64,000 bases of DNA from Floccularia luteovirens (lineage: Eukaryota; Basidiomycota; Agaricomycetes; Agaricales; Squamanitaceae), in assembly GCA_009739215.1 (NCBI GenBank), contig VSJF01000003.1, positions 1,302,001-1,366,000 of the forward strand, written 5' to 3'. This document shows, one piece after another, positions 22,570 through 34,108 of the stretch. Each line of letters starts with the position of its first letter. Position 1 is the first letter of the stretch. Under the pieces are notes generated by a model that worked only from the letters and a program-made list of their open reading frames with translations, was not told where the DNA came from and searched no databases. Both the position numbers and the translations under genes were made by a program.

Positions 22570-24457
22570 TTACATGACTTCTATACAATGCTTCAGCAAT
22601 CTCCAACTTGACCATACCAACAACAGTCCAGTGACCCCAATTAAAGCCAACCCAGCCCAACATAGAATACCAAGAAAAATGCCCTGGCGTGCAGCTTTGC
22701 GTTTGGCTCTCGCGTAACTAATATCAGGGCGAAATGTGATCATTGTGTAAAGTGGAAGCCACCCTTGAGGTTCACCGGGAGGGAAAGGAACCTGAGAAAG
22801 GACGGGGGTGATGAAAGGTAGGGGAACAAAATGTTTGGAACTAAGTGAGTATAGGAAATTGTCCAATCTTTTCTTGACAAAATAGGCAAAAGTCGTAACG
22901 GAATGGCGCATTTCCACACTGTGCAAAGAAGATTTAGTTCGCAACCCACATCACGCGATTAAACAGATGTCATACTAATTATCCATGGCAAGGTCGCAGA
23001 TGGCAACCAAGTCGTCATGTCGAGTTTCTGAGTAACATTCGAGAGCTTGAGCCAAACGTTGATCTACATCATTGATGGTGTCGCGTTGAGATGTTTCTGT
23101 ATCTGAAGCTACTGCCTTTTCACCCAAAAGAGTGGATAACACTCTGACATCTTCGAGTCCGCAATTCAAACCTTGGCCATAAAATGGAACCATAGAATGC
23201 GCAGCATCTCCAAGAAGAATAACACGATCCTTATAATGGTAAGGTTTGGACTAATTAAAAAAGATACGGCATAGGTTAAAATTTTTCTAGTTCTACTTGA
23301 TATTTTATTTACCTTTGTGCATATAAGGGGACTCCGGGGGTTCCGCAAGAAATCATGAACAAGGGATTTCTCGCCAATTGCTTGGATGGCATCAGGGAAT
23401 TGTGATTTGAACCATGACAATATGGAGTCGGCGCTATTGAGGCGATCAAGTTCGGACCTTGGCGCAAATAGAGTGCAAGTGAACGTTTTATCCTGTAAAG
23501 AAAATCGGCATGAAAAGGACATCAGAAGATAGATAATGCGTGACAATATACTTTGTTTGGGAGGGCTATTAGCATGAATGAATGGCGAGGCCATATATGA
23601 AGATGATTTGGATCAAGAAGGAATGTCGGTTCGCCATCAGTGTCTCGGCCTGCCGGCATTTTCAATTCGATGTATTCGTCCCTAATATATTCCTGGTGGT
23701 AATCCATTCTAACCGTGTCAGGGAGAGTTGGCAAATCGATGGGAAAAATCAGTAATGCGTGTGGACAAAGAGCAAATATTGCGCACCTTACTACTCTCAT
23801 CATCTGTCTTCGGATAACAGAATAACTGCCGTCTGCACCAATACAAAAGTCAAATTTGCCTGTGAATTCTTTCTTGGAATTCGAGTCATAAAGAGTTAGG
23901 GACCTCTGGTCAAAGTCAGCAGATATCACTTTATGGCCAAAGAATATTCGGATATTCTGTGAAGCGGAAGCTTCCTCTAATAAACCTTCATTCAGAAGTG
24001 AACGATCTATGGAATTGATGCACTTGGGAATGACGAAGTATGAATAAGCTAGGTGTGAGAGGATTTATATAGGCCCTGCTCACCTGCCCATATCTGTCAT
24101 ACAATTGACTGTCCAGGTGGCCTGTCTGGGTATGTATCATGCGACCACGCAATGGAATAGCGTCTTGCAAGAAGCGGGACGCGGCAGCGGCATCTATGGC
24201 TTCTAAAGCAGCTATCCCTCTGTGGGAGATAGCAAGGTTGATAGAGCGTTGCTGGGCAACCGCCTTTGAAGAGGCAAGCCGCAGATCTGTCAAGTAACAT
24301 CCATCAGAGGCGTGGCGTGAGGGACGGAGGACGTGTTACCTGGACGGGATTCATAAAGATGAACGAACCAGCCACGCCTTGCGAGGGCTATCGCGGCCAG
24401 ACAGCCGACCGGGCCTGCGCCAACAACGAATGCAACACGGTGGGATGAAGAGGGCAT
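22570..24457 (-). CDS. BNA4: Kynurenine 3-monooxygenase
   Basis: This FAD- and NADPH-dependent enzyme of the outer mitochondrial membrane converts L-kynurenine to 3-hydroxykynurenine. The N-terminus has the dinucleotide-binding fold [19 protein letters not shown] followed by the acidic strand end HLYESRP. Further family motifs are [14 protein letters not shown] (about 24204-24245), the FAD-contact [11 protein letters not shown] (about 23807-23840), [17 protein letters not shown], and the second FAD motif [23 protein letters not shown] (about 23150-23225). The C-terminal [12 protein letters not shown] precedes a hydrophobic helix ([19 protein letters not shown]) that fits the membrane anchor. 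About eight introns are present. The ATG at 24455-24457 follows directly after a 13-nt poly(T). It is divergent from kynureninase and part of a three-gene kynurenine cluster. Confidence 0.92.
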
Positions 24458-24724
24458 GAAAAAAAAAAAAATAGCAGTCGAGGTAATTTATGATATGATA
24501 TATTCAGGTCCTGGGTGACAAAGCGGAGGCACACTAGTAGCAATGTCCATTTAGACAATCTGAATATGTGTTCTGAATCCGAAGATTAAGAGGCATCCCC
24601 GTCGAGCTCATGGACTGACGATCTTGATGTCAGAAACTGATGATCTAATCAGATAGTAGTCTCTCTCCTATAACCATCACCTTCTTACCCTAACCAGGAT
24701 CCCGAACTGCTCGTTACCCCCACC
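24458..24724. promoter_or_regulatory. Shared divergent promoter of BNA4 and BNA5
   Basis: The 267 bp between the two start codons must hold both promoters. A 13-base A-tract at 24459-24471 sits immediately before the BNA4 start, and may be a nucleosome-excluding element. Otherwise I recognise no factor site. Shared control of the two enzymes is an inference from layout. Confidence 0.55.
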
Positions 24725-26438
24725 ATGGACAAATCCCTTGACCACCCACTTTCAAACGACTTCCTTGTCCCATCAAATGCAGACATCGGTGCTACTCTTC
24801 GCAACGACCCTAGTGAGCACAGTATTCCAGTGTCGTGTTGTGTCCCACCCTTGCTAATCAAATGCTGATCATGGTTTCTTCTAGATAACAAGTGTACCTA
24901 TCTCTGCGGTAACTCCCTCGGATTGCTATGCAAGCGTTCAAAAGCCCTGATTCAAGAAGAGCTTCATGTATGGGCAACTCGGTAAGCTCGCGGTTCTTTC
25001 GAAAATCATCACGCGTTTTCTTACCCGTCTCTGCTAAATCCGTCGCGCCTTGCAGCGCAGTGGTCGGACACTTTTCTCATCCAAATAATCGCCCTTGGAC
25101 AGAAATATGTGATCAAGTCACCCCTCTCCTCGCAGATTTAGTGGGTACGTTCATATCGCTTCTTTCTCCCTGCTGCGGCATTTACGCAACAATCGCAGGG
25201 GCAAACGAAAAAGAAGTAGCATGTATGGGCACGTTGACAAGCAATTTACATCTGATGATGGACTCGTTTTATAAACCTACTCCTGACCGCTACAAGATTC
25301 TTTGCGAAGCTAAAGCATTTCCCTCGGATCAAGTGGGTCCCATGTATTTTTTATTTTGGTATTCATTCAAGAAGTAAACCGGCTCGGTAGTATGCTTTTA
25401 CATCGCAGGTCATGGCACATGGCTATGACCCATCAGTTGCTATTCTCCAAATAGCTCCACGTGAGGGTGAATATACACTTCGAGAGGAGGACATGCTCGC
25501 GGTCATTGCTAAGGAGGGATCCTCCATTGCTCTCGTCTTGTTTAGTGGTGTACAATACTATACTGGCCAATGGTTCCCAATGCAAACAGTCACAAAAGCG
25601 GCGAAAGAACAGGTGCATTATTACACTTTTACGTTCATAATCTATGTTTTATCATTTATTGTGCTTGAAACTGACCACACCGTTTCAGGGTTGCATCTGC
25701 GGTTGGGACTTAGCGCATGCCATTGGAAATGTACCCATGTCACTTCATGACTGGGACGTAGATTTTGCGGTTTGGTGTACGTACAAGTATGTAAATTCTG
25801 GCCCCGGAGGAATTGCGGGATTATACATTCATGAGAAATGGCATGAAGTGGAACGCCCGAAGTAAGGTCACTGGAAAAGTAAAACCTTGATAACTCACAA
25901 AGTACATGTTAGATTCGCAGGATGGTGGGGGCATACACTATCAACCCGATTCGAAATGCCACCCAAATTCTCTCCAATCGAAGGGGCACAAGGCTTTCAG
26001 CAATCCAACCCCTGTATCATTGCTGTAGCTGCACTCCTAGGTTCGCTCCAAACCTTCCAAGAACATGGATTTATGGGTCCCTTGAGAGAACGATCCGTGA
26101 AGTTGACTGCTGGTTTGGAGGCGTTGCTCAGAAAATCCAAATACTTCATCCCGTTAGAACAAGCTGCAAAGGCGGATGATGCTACAATAGGGTTCACGAT
26201 CATTACTCCGATAAACCCAGAAGCCCGTGGTGCTCAATTATCATTGCTTTTTTTGCCTACAAATTCCGAAGTAATGAGAAAGGTCTTTGATAATCTATCT
26301 CAGAATGGTGTTATTGGTGATGAACGGCATCCAAACGTAATCCGCTTGGCACCGACGCCGTTGTATAACTCCTTGGAGGACTGCAAGATTGCAGCCACTT
26401 ACTTGGAAAATGCGTTGGCAATTGTGGCAGGTCATTGA
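24725..26438 (+). CDS. BNA5: Kynureninase
   Basis: This PLP enzyme cleaves 3-hydroxykynurenine (or kynurenine) to 3-hydroxyanthranilate (or anthranilate) and alanine. In order: [10 protein letters not shown] (about 24898-24927), [10 protein letters not shown], the PLP-phosphate region [12 protein letters not shown] (about 25226-25261), [13 protein letters not shown], the PLP aspartate in [10 protein letters not shown] (about 25703-25731), and the Schiff-base lysine in [13 protein letters not shown] (about 25775-25810). The C-terminal part includes [15 protein letters not shown] and [14 protein letters not shown]. Six or so introns break the N-terminal half. The start ATG 24725 is in the context cccaccATGG. 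Length, about 460 residues, fits the family. It lies next to BNA4 (divergent) and formamidase (convergent). Confidence 0.94.
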
Positions 26439-26568
26439 TAGTTAAATCCTAGCAACATATTTTTCTAAAGCCTGGATGAAAGGCAGATCTGAAATTGTAT
26501 CAACACCCAAAGAATAATGATGAGAATTCGGTTTATATATTAAACACCTTGTGAGAATAAACTCATTA

Positions 26569-27455
26569 TTATTGGTCGATAAACCTTCCAACGAACTTTT
26601 CTACCAATCTGTAATATTGATCTTGTTCAAGGACACCATCATGATCTCCTGGGAGTTCTCCGTTGTATGTGACATAAAGGTCCGCTGAAGAACCATACAG
26701 ATTTCGAAGGTGATTGGTGATTATCTCGCTTTGCAGTGTATCGACTAATTTGTCCTCTGGGGAATGCATTATTAGCCATGCAATACCGGGTGTGCGCAGC
26801 TGGAAGGATGCGGCATTAAAAAGCGCGTATGACTCTCGCGAACCAAACGCTGGCTCTATAAACCACTCCTTATATGACGGAAATCGGGCCAAAAGTTGAT
26901 CAATATCATAAATTCCTTCTGTTAAGATGATTCCTTTGATAGCCCCAAGAAGAGCGAACGGCGGATTAAGGCTTGGTGAGGTAGAGGTAGAATCCAAAAA
27001 TATGGAAGCAAGCATGTGAGCGCTACAACTGTGCCCCATTAAGATAAGGCTGTGTGGGTTATAGGGATTTTCGAAACCAGGCAGTTTTGGGCGTGCCATC
27101 AAGTAGGTGAGAAACTCCAATAAATCCTCTGAGTGTTCAGGGTGGCGGATTATATGGCTGTCTATGATTCTAGTGAGTCGGTAGTTCGGAACTGCAACAG
27201 GAAGACCAGTGGTGACAGCTAGCTTGCGTGCGAGGTTAGCGTGTTGGGACTTGTCCTCTCTAAAGCAAGAGAGTGTGTTAATAGACAATAGAAGGCAAAT
27301 TAAGGAACGAGGCATTACGAGCGCCATGCACCGCCGTGGACGAAACAAATTAAAGGAGAATCATTGATTTGTTCTGGATGTCTAAGAGAATACAAATCAA
27401 AAGCACGGAGGACATGATTTACTGATGAATAGAAGATATCATAGAACTGATACAT
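26569..27455 (-). CDS. BNA7: Kynurenine formamidase (alpha/beta hydrolase)
   Basis: The likely reaction is hydrolysis of N-formylkynurenine to kynurenine and formate. Starting at ATG 27455, the first exon ends in VHGGAWRS, containing the HGGxW oxyanion motif of formamidases. A GT-AG intron of about 60-75 bp (roughly 27255-27325) then joins to EDKSQHANLARKLA. The nucleophile serine is in MGHSCSAH (about 27025-27050), with the catalytic Asp in HSPEDKLVD and the His in GDHDGVL near the end (about 26640-26660). Other family features are GIILTEGIYD and WFIEPAFG. Taken alone it could be another alpha/beta hydrolase, but the motif set and the position beside kynureninase and the monooxygenase make formamidase the best call. 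Confidence 0.8.
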
Positions 27456-27542
27456 GGATAAGTGAAGAGTTTAAATATTGAATTTATATTATTGTACTAA
27501 GCTAAACACGAGTTACCGGGTGCCGGGTGCGGCAGTTTCAAT

Positions 27543-27550
27543 TGACGTCA
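27543..27550. promoter_or_regulatory. CRE/ATF palindrome TGACGTCA
   Basis: A perfect TGACGTCA, the site bound by Atf1/Sko1-type bZIP factors, lies 88 bp upstream of BNA7's start and 93 bp upstream of PMP3's start. It could serve stress induction of either gene. Binding is an inference. Confidence 0.55.
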
Positions 27551-27566
27551 CCCCGTTCCCCCAACC

Positions 27567-27574
27567 TTTATAAA
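27567..27574 (+). promoter_or_regulatory. TATA box of PMP3
   Basis: TTTATAAA sits 62-69 bp before the PMP3 ATG and is followed by a C/T-rich leader, which is the normal arrangement for a TATA promoter. Confidence 0.6.
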
Positions 27575-27635
27575 CCCCTCTCTTCCTCTTTTCCTCCTTT
27601 CTGCATCTCACCCTTACGTACCCACCATCGAAATA

Positions 27636-28023
27636 ATGGCTTTCACTGCTTCTGACATCTGCAAGGTATTCCTTTTAGTTTCTCTTCGTTTCTCTACTTC
27701 TCTAAACCTTTCTTCAGATTCTTATTGCTATCTTCATCCCACCTTTGGGTGTCTTCTTGGAGAGAGGCTGTGGTGCAGACCTAGTACGCATTCCCCAATT
27801 TTGTCTTACCACTGTCCGTTCTAACTCGTGTTTCAGCTAATCAACGTCTTGTTGACAATCCTTGGTTATATGTAAGTTCTGAATGGAATGTTTCAAATTT
27901 AGCGCCCGACTTATCCAATTTCACCTCTAGTCCAGGAATCATTCACGGTATGTCTCGAAATCTTTTCAATCCACACAATGTTAAAATGCTCTTTCAGCCC
28001 TTTACATTATTCTCAAGTATTAG
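27636..28023 (+). CDS. PMP3: Pmp3/UPF0057 plasma-membrane proteolipid
   Basis: This tiny two-helix membrane protein helps maintain membrane potential and salt tolerance. Removing four introns from 388 bp gives a protein of about 57 residues. The exon ends are ICK, CGADL, ILGYI and GIIHA. The first helix has the family signature IFIPPLGVFLERGCGADLL, the second is LINVLLTILGYIPGIIHALYIILKY and ends the protein. The gene is strongly intron-dense for its size, with exons as short as about 17 nt (PGIIHA). The upstream TATA box and CRE palindrome fit stress-regulated expression. Reading frames and lengths match the family exactly. Confidence 0.92.
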
Positions 28024-28134
28024 TATTAGCTAGTGAAGATATGCATTTCGCGTCATCCTCCATTACATAGATACCAATTTGTTACTTATGGGTACATGAC
28101 ATTAATGCATCTTGATTATTGATTATGCAAAACT

Positions 28135-30868
28135 CTATTCGTCGTCCTCATCTTCATCACTTTCCTGTTCATCGAACTGTTGAATCATGTGGGCCCCAAT
28201 CATCCAACACTTCTTGAAGTTGTCCCCATCAAGTTTGCGACCTTCGCCTTTGGAGACAGGCAATGCATGCCATGACCTGATGTCATCTTCTTCCACAATG
28301 TCGTCTTGATACAATGCTGCTAAGATTTGGCCGAATAGTGCCATTCTTGGTGATGACGCACAGTGAGCCTATCAAGACCATGTGAGTCAGGTCCACAAAA
28401 CAAAATAACACGTTTGTGATGTCACCTGTAGAATACTGATTGTTTCCACAGCATCTACCCCACCAATCTTGTTTATGAGAGCACCCCACCTTGTGACGAC
28501 GCTACTTATTTCTTTGCGTTGCAGGACTGCGCCGCCATCCACCATGGGTATCTTCTCTACTAGGGCTCTGATGACAGCCTCACGAACGCGAGACAGGGGA
28601 ACATTGCTTGCCATTCGCAGCGTTTTCAATTCTACGGCGGCGTTATCGACTGAATGACCCTCGGCAAATGCACGCTCCAGAGATTGGTTTACTTCGTTGC
28701 GGAACTCGGATTCTTCCATAACTGAACCCGTGATTATAGGTGGCATATCCAAAGGTAGCGACGCATCGGATGGTGCAGAGAGGGATCCACGTTCCAAGTG
28801 TGAACTCGAGTCTTCATCAGAGGAGTGACCCTCATCGTCAGACGAAATAGATCCCGTGTCCGAAGACCAGAGGTCAGATGCATTATCGCCTAGTGGAATA
28901 AATCTCAACCGGCCAGATTCCTAAAAATAATACAAAACATACCTAAACGCATGAAACGCAGGTTTTTGAAATTCTCCGGTCCCTCCTCGTCTTCATCTTC
29001 GTCAGGAGGCTCTCGCGGCCAAACCAGGGCATTGCTGTCTTCGCCTAATTTTGTAGTCTGGACCAATGAGTCTTGATCTATAGGTTACATATTATAAGTA
29101 CCCTGCGCGGCAACAAAGAACCCGGTAGAGTCTAGATGGAACACAAACCTTCTTCAACTCCTTCAATGTCGGAATCATCGTCATCATCGGAATCCTCTGA
29201 CCCATCCTCGGTGTCTCTTTCCCGTTTTGTAGATAGCTTTTCGAACGGATTCAGCTTAGCACTAGGGCCAAGAATAACATTGTCCCCAATCAAGCATCCA
29301 GCGGGCAAGTATGAGTTGTCCTTGATAAGCACACTCGCGCCAATAATACTGCGCTGTATTATGCAATTTGAACCAATGGTTGTGTTGTCAAAAATATATG
29401 AATTATCGATCGTACAGCCGGGCCCAATAATGCAGTGTTGGCCAATGACTGAGGAATTGATTTGTACACCTTCCGAGACATGGGAAGATGACCCAATAAG
29501 TGTATTCTTCCCGATATTACAAGTCCTTCATGGCAGTGTCAGTGACTTATGTCATTCATTTTAATAAATCAAACTACTTGCCGCGCAAGAATGACTGAAT
29601 TGTCCTTTGCTATATACCTGTTTCCCTTTGTATGTTCATAGGTATGTCCAGCAGGGTGATTGTCATCTGGGACAAGCGGAAAGGTCCATCTTGACAAAAT
29701 GTCTTTGCTGGAGGTAATGCGGTGTCAAACAAAAAATTTCAAGTATCTCAGTTGAGTCAGTCGCACCTGATGGATTCATAGCTTTTTGTGTCTTGGACCC
29801 TGGCCGCATAACCATCTTTCGCAACATAGCAATAGATATTCTTCATCAACAAATCTGATGTGAGAATTCCATGCACAAAATCTCTTCGAATATCTAGATA
29901 ATCAAAATTATCTTGAAACAGGGAAGGAACCTGATTATAACAGTTCTAATGAGTAGGGGTATACACCATCGCGGAATATATTTGTACATACCTCAATAGA
30001 ACAAACATCAATTGAACAATCAATCAGATCATTACGGATTTCCACCTCTGGATGCTCTGTCAAGATCTCTCTTGGTATGAGAACCTTCTTCGTGCGAGGG
30101 TGTCCATCTAAAGGTTGATAATGCAGACATTCTGACGTTTTGGGGTCCAATACAAATACAGAGGATCCACCAATGGGCCTTTAGCGTAGCATATAAGTTG
30201 CATTCTGTAATGTTTTTGTCAAGTATTCATACCTCGTTCTATGCCTTGCCCCACTTTCTTTCACAACCATTGTCATAATCGCATCTTTATTGGTTTTACG
30301 CCGTTCTTTATGCACCCGCACGACTTCATCAATCTTGATGTTACTGACCAAATCACCCATCACTAACACAAAATCACTGGTAACAAGTCCACGAGTGTAG
30401 ATGTCTCGCATAGCGTCTCCGGGAGAAAATGTCTCCTTTGCTGTCATTATTGGGACAATCTTCATCCCAGAACCAGGACGCGACCATTTTGATTCTCTAC
30501 ATGATATCAGATTAGCACGATCCGATAGTCAAAGGCAAAAAAAGAGTGGGCAAACTTAATTGCAGCCTTGACTTGTTCTGCGTGTGATCTACAAATCACA
30601 AAAACCTCTTGAACTCCTGCCAGTGAAAGGCTTTCTAGTGTCCAATCCAATAGAGGGGCGTTACATATTGGGAGTAAACACTGCACCAAGTGATGAGGAA
30701 ATTATATCATTAGAAAGATTCGGAACGGCTGTTGCGTACTCGAGGCTTTTTTATTGTGAGCGGTCGAAATCTTTTGTTGAAGCTATCCGCCAAGATTACA
30801 GCCTGCAAAACTTCCTCGTCTTCATCAATCAGCTTTTCTTTAGCAGAGGCAGATGCTTTTGACGCCAT
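28135..30868 (-). CDS. GCD6: Translation initiation factor eIF2B epsilon subunit
   Basis: This is the catalytic subunit of the eIF2B exchange factor, which recycles eIF2-GDP to eIF2-GTP. Starting at the ATG 30866-30868, the N-terminus has LQAVILADSFNKRFRPLT, then the nucleotidyltransferase-like domain (LLPICNAPLLDWTLESL; DFVLVMGDLVSN). A left-handed beta-helix of hexapeptide repeats follows (LPAGCLIGDNVILGPSAKL and neighbours, about 29250-29560). After an acidic linker comes the C-terminal W2/HEAT domain (LVEKIPMV; ILAALYQDDIVEEDDIRSWH; KCWMIGAHMIQQF) with acidic and aromatic boxes ending DEDEDDE. At least eight introns are present. Identification is secure. Confidence 0.93.
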
Positions 30869-31312
30869 TCAAGTGAATTACTACTGAGCCGAAGTTATGA
30901 GGAAGTATTGATGTGACAACTCTATTACTGGTTGAAAGTTCGTTTCGACTGATCACAAAAAAAACTTAATAAAATATCACAATAACTGAATGAAATCATT
31001 TTTGAAACAATGATTACTAGTAGAAACCTAATGACATGGAGCACGATCCAGCTAAAAGAAAACTAGGGGTATGTAGGTGGCAATGGATCGAGTATTAAGT
31101 GAAAGGAAGGATGAGGCTAGTCATAATAATCATCAGAGTAAGGAAAACAAGAACCAAATCCGGGGATATCATATATGAAAGGACAAAAGACAGAAGGACC
31201 ATATATTCACATACTAAGTGAAACTAATGGAACAGATGACCAAGATGAAGATGGTGTGAAAAGTTCATGACGGTCGTTCACATAAGGCACATGAAACCAC
31301 CAATGAAAATCT
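30869..31312. other. Intergenic region, GCD6 promoter side
   Basis: This 444-bp AT-rich stretch separates two minus-strand genes and must include the GCD6 promoter and the 3' end of the Ala/Glu/Pro protein gene. I see no open frame or repeat. Confidence 0.45.
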
Positions 31313-32493
31313 TTATGCTGTCGCTACGACTGCAGGTGTAACAGCAGGAGCAGCTTCAACAGGCTGAGCAGGTTCTTCGGGCTTGGTTTCTGTTGTTACT
31401 ACTGCTGCAGGCTCAGAAGCCGGGTTCTCCAAAGGAGCGACTGGGGTGGGCTCATCAATCTTTGGAGGGTGCTCATCGACCTTAGCAGGTGTAGTAACAT
31501 CAGGTTTGGACTTGGAGGACTTAAACATGTCCCCAACACGGGCCGACAAACGACGTCCAATCTTGATGCCCTTGCTCTGCTTTTCTTCTTTCTTTTCCTT
31601 CTAAAAATATTAATGAATAAATGACATGTTGCATAATTAGTGCAAACATACCTTCTCTTCTTTGACTTCCTCAGCGGCAGCAGGAGCAGCTGAGGCTTCT
31701 TCCACAGCGGGGGTAGGGGCTGCGATTTCACTGGTGAAAAGAAAAACAATTCACAACTGTTACACGAAATTTTTTTTTTTTGTAAAACTCACGTCTCCTT
31801 GACAGGCTCTGCAGGAGTCTCCTCGACTTTGGGAGGGTCAGCAGCAACTGGCTCTGATACTGCAGGTGCTTCAGCAGCGGGAGTCTCTTCCTTCGCCGCC
31901 TCCTCAGGTGCAAGAGCAGCCTATTTCAATTGTAAGTTTATGTTTACCTTTAAAAAGTGAAACTTCTAACCTCGACCTCATCCTTCTTCTTCTCTTGCTT
32001 CGGGCTCTTCGGAGCTTTGGGTTTCTTCTCTCCTTTCGGTTTATCGGATTTTAATGTAGCCAACAACTTGGAGAACAAAGATGGGCTCTTTGGACGTGCA
32101 GCCTTACCATTGTCAGAATCGGCAGCCTATAACAGCAAAATAAATTAGTGTTGTTAACACAAAGGCTAGGGTATACATACAGGTTTAGCTTCCTCCTTAG
32201 AAGGTTCCTCGGTGGCAGCTGGGGTCTCAGTGGTAGTAGTAGCAGCAGCAGCAGCTTCTGGTTCAGTGACAGCAGGAGCTGGCTCATCTTCCTTAGCCTC
32301 AGCCTTGGGCGCTTCCTTTATACAATATGTTAGACTTATTCTTATTTTGTAAAAGAACATATCAACGTACAACTATCTCTTCAACTTTGGGGACCTCGGC
32401 GGGGGTAGGCTCTGAGGCTGAGGCTGGGGTATCTACAGGCTTTACATCTTCGACGGGGGCAACAGCGGTGGAAGTAGCTTCAGAAGCGGACAT
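31313..32493 (-). CDS. Disordered Ala/Glu/Pro-rich protein, unknown function
   Basis: From the ATG at 32491-32493 six exons join cleanly through five introns (about 32317-32371, 32128-32181, 31922-31971, 31733-31792, 31602-31651) into about 310 residues. The protein is dominated by Ala, Glu, Pro, Thr and Val and should be disordered. Two short basic islands break the acidic sequence: SPSLFSKLLATLKSDKPKG (about residues 100-120) and GIKIGRRLSARVGDMFKSSK (about 215-235). Both could form amphipathic helices. I recognise no domain, signal peptide or transmembrane segment. Intron positions tend to fall between acidic blocks. I do not assign a function. Confidence 0.72.
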
Positions 32494-34108
32494 TATTGCG
32501 AATTGGTACGTGAGCTAGAATGGTATGGAAGGATGAGCAAGAGGAATAGGAGAAAAGGGAAGGAGAAATACATGAAAAGATGATTAATTGACAAGGAGAG
32601 AGAGAAAGTGCGTGCTACGCAACCTGTGAACCCTTGGATAGAGCTTTGGGAGACGAGAGAATTAGGAAAGGGAGGGATAGAAAGAAACACAATTCTAGAT
32701 GTCCTTCTTTTTATTTGCTTCCCTGTGTTTGCTCCTTGTTTGGCGCCTAACCCAATTTGCCTCCAAGGGCCGTGCTTCCTTTGTCCTTTCTCTTCAAAGC
32801 AATTTTCATAGCTCGCCAGTCCATCTGGCTCGCTCTATTACGCGTCATAATGTCATTTTATCAGACATTGTTCGTGTGCTTTAAAGAAGGGAGGGCAACA
32901 GGAGCGCTGTGAAGCAGATTTTCTTGTGTCGCCTAAAAAGGAAATGTCTTTTTTTTTACTTTCTTGTTTTGCAGCAACCGATATCACGTCAGACTCTAGA
33001 CCCAACAACACTAATTCGGATTGATGGTCCATGCACAACTTGCCAGTCTTTTTTTTTCTGTCTCATACATATCATATCGTATCCACCTTTTAAACCAACC
33101 GCATTAATATCAAAACCTTCTATTTCAAACTTGACAACCACTTGCAATTTTTGTACACGTGCTTGTTCAGAGCTGGCTTCCATTGATCGAACTCCCACGA
33201 TTTCCACAAATCCTGAATTCATTTTCGATCAAATCAGGGAGCTTGTGGAAATGTACAAACGGCCACAATGCATCGCACGGTCGCTTTTATACAACCGTTA
33301 TGTACCATCAGAATCCTAAAGAAGGGACTGGGGATTTATGCCCTTTTCCCATTTGTGTATCAAATCAAACATCTTTCTCAGTCGTGTGAGCTTTTCCATG
33401 TATCCAGTTGATCTGCCAGCCTGTCCTTGACTTGCTTCACAACTGACAGAACCTCCGTCTTCTTAGAACTGCACCTGTACTTTGCCGACAGGCATAATCG
33501 TTACACCTAAGATTCCGTTATGTTTTTAAAACGCGTTCCCCGAAAGTGCTTGTAATCTCACACACATAATTGGTTTGTTTCCTGATCACTTCAATATGCA
33601 TTTGATTACCTCTGGTGTCCGGTTATAAGTATTGAGTATAGGAGCCTGCTCTTTTCCACCTTTTTTTCGCCTTGATTTTCCGGGTCCGATAGCGTAATTT
33701 TTTTTCCTTTCAACACGTACAAGACACTTGCATGTCGAGTTATTGTACGTTTGTTTTTGTTGATTAGTGCTAGTGAACCGTATTTACGTTGTTCCGCATA
33801 TTCTACCGCGGATCAACCGAAATACTGCTCTCCCAATCATTGCTTTGACAAATACTGTCATTCAATTTTAACTATACATGTCGCTGGACTGAACTAATTG
33901 GAGTCAGGTAGCTTCTGAGCTTATCATTGATTTGCAATCTCAAGATGAGCTCTTTATGGGCTATTGTGGCGTCATCATTCTCGATAACGGTTGTATTACA
34001 CAGGTCACCTGGACTTTTACAATCAAATTTCCATACTATCCCCACATTTATCAATGAAACAAGTTAGTTAAGTCTACCATGTGATTGACCAAACAATGCC
34101 ACTACGCT
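32494..34108. other. 1.6-kb intergenic region between two minus-strand genes
   Basis: It should contain the promoter of the Ala/Glu/Pro gene and the 3' region of NOP2. A 136-codon frame (32909-33319, +) and a 77-codon frame (32989-33222, -) overlap each other. Neither has a recognisable domain. T-rich tracts occur near 32948, 33048 and 33660-33710. Confidence 0.45.

Noticed and set aside
32909..33319. 136-codon frame (+) and overlapping 77-codon frame (-) in the 32.5-34.1 kb gap
   Set aside because: They overlap on opposite strands, lack domains, and are of a length expected by chance.
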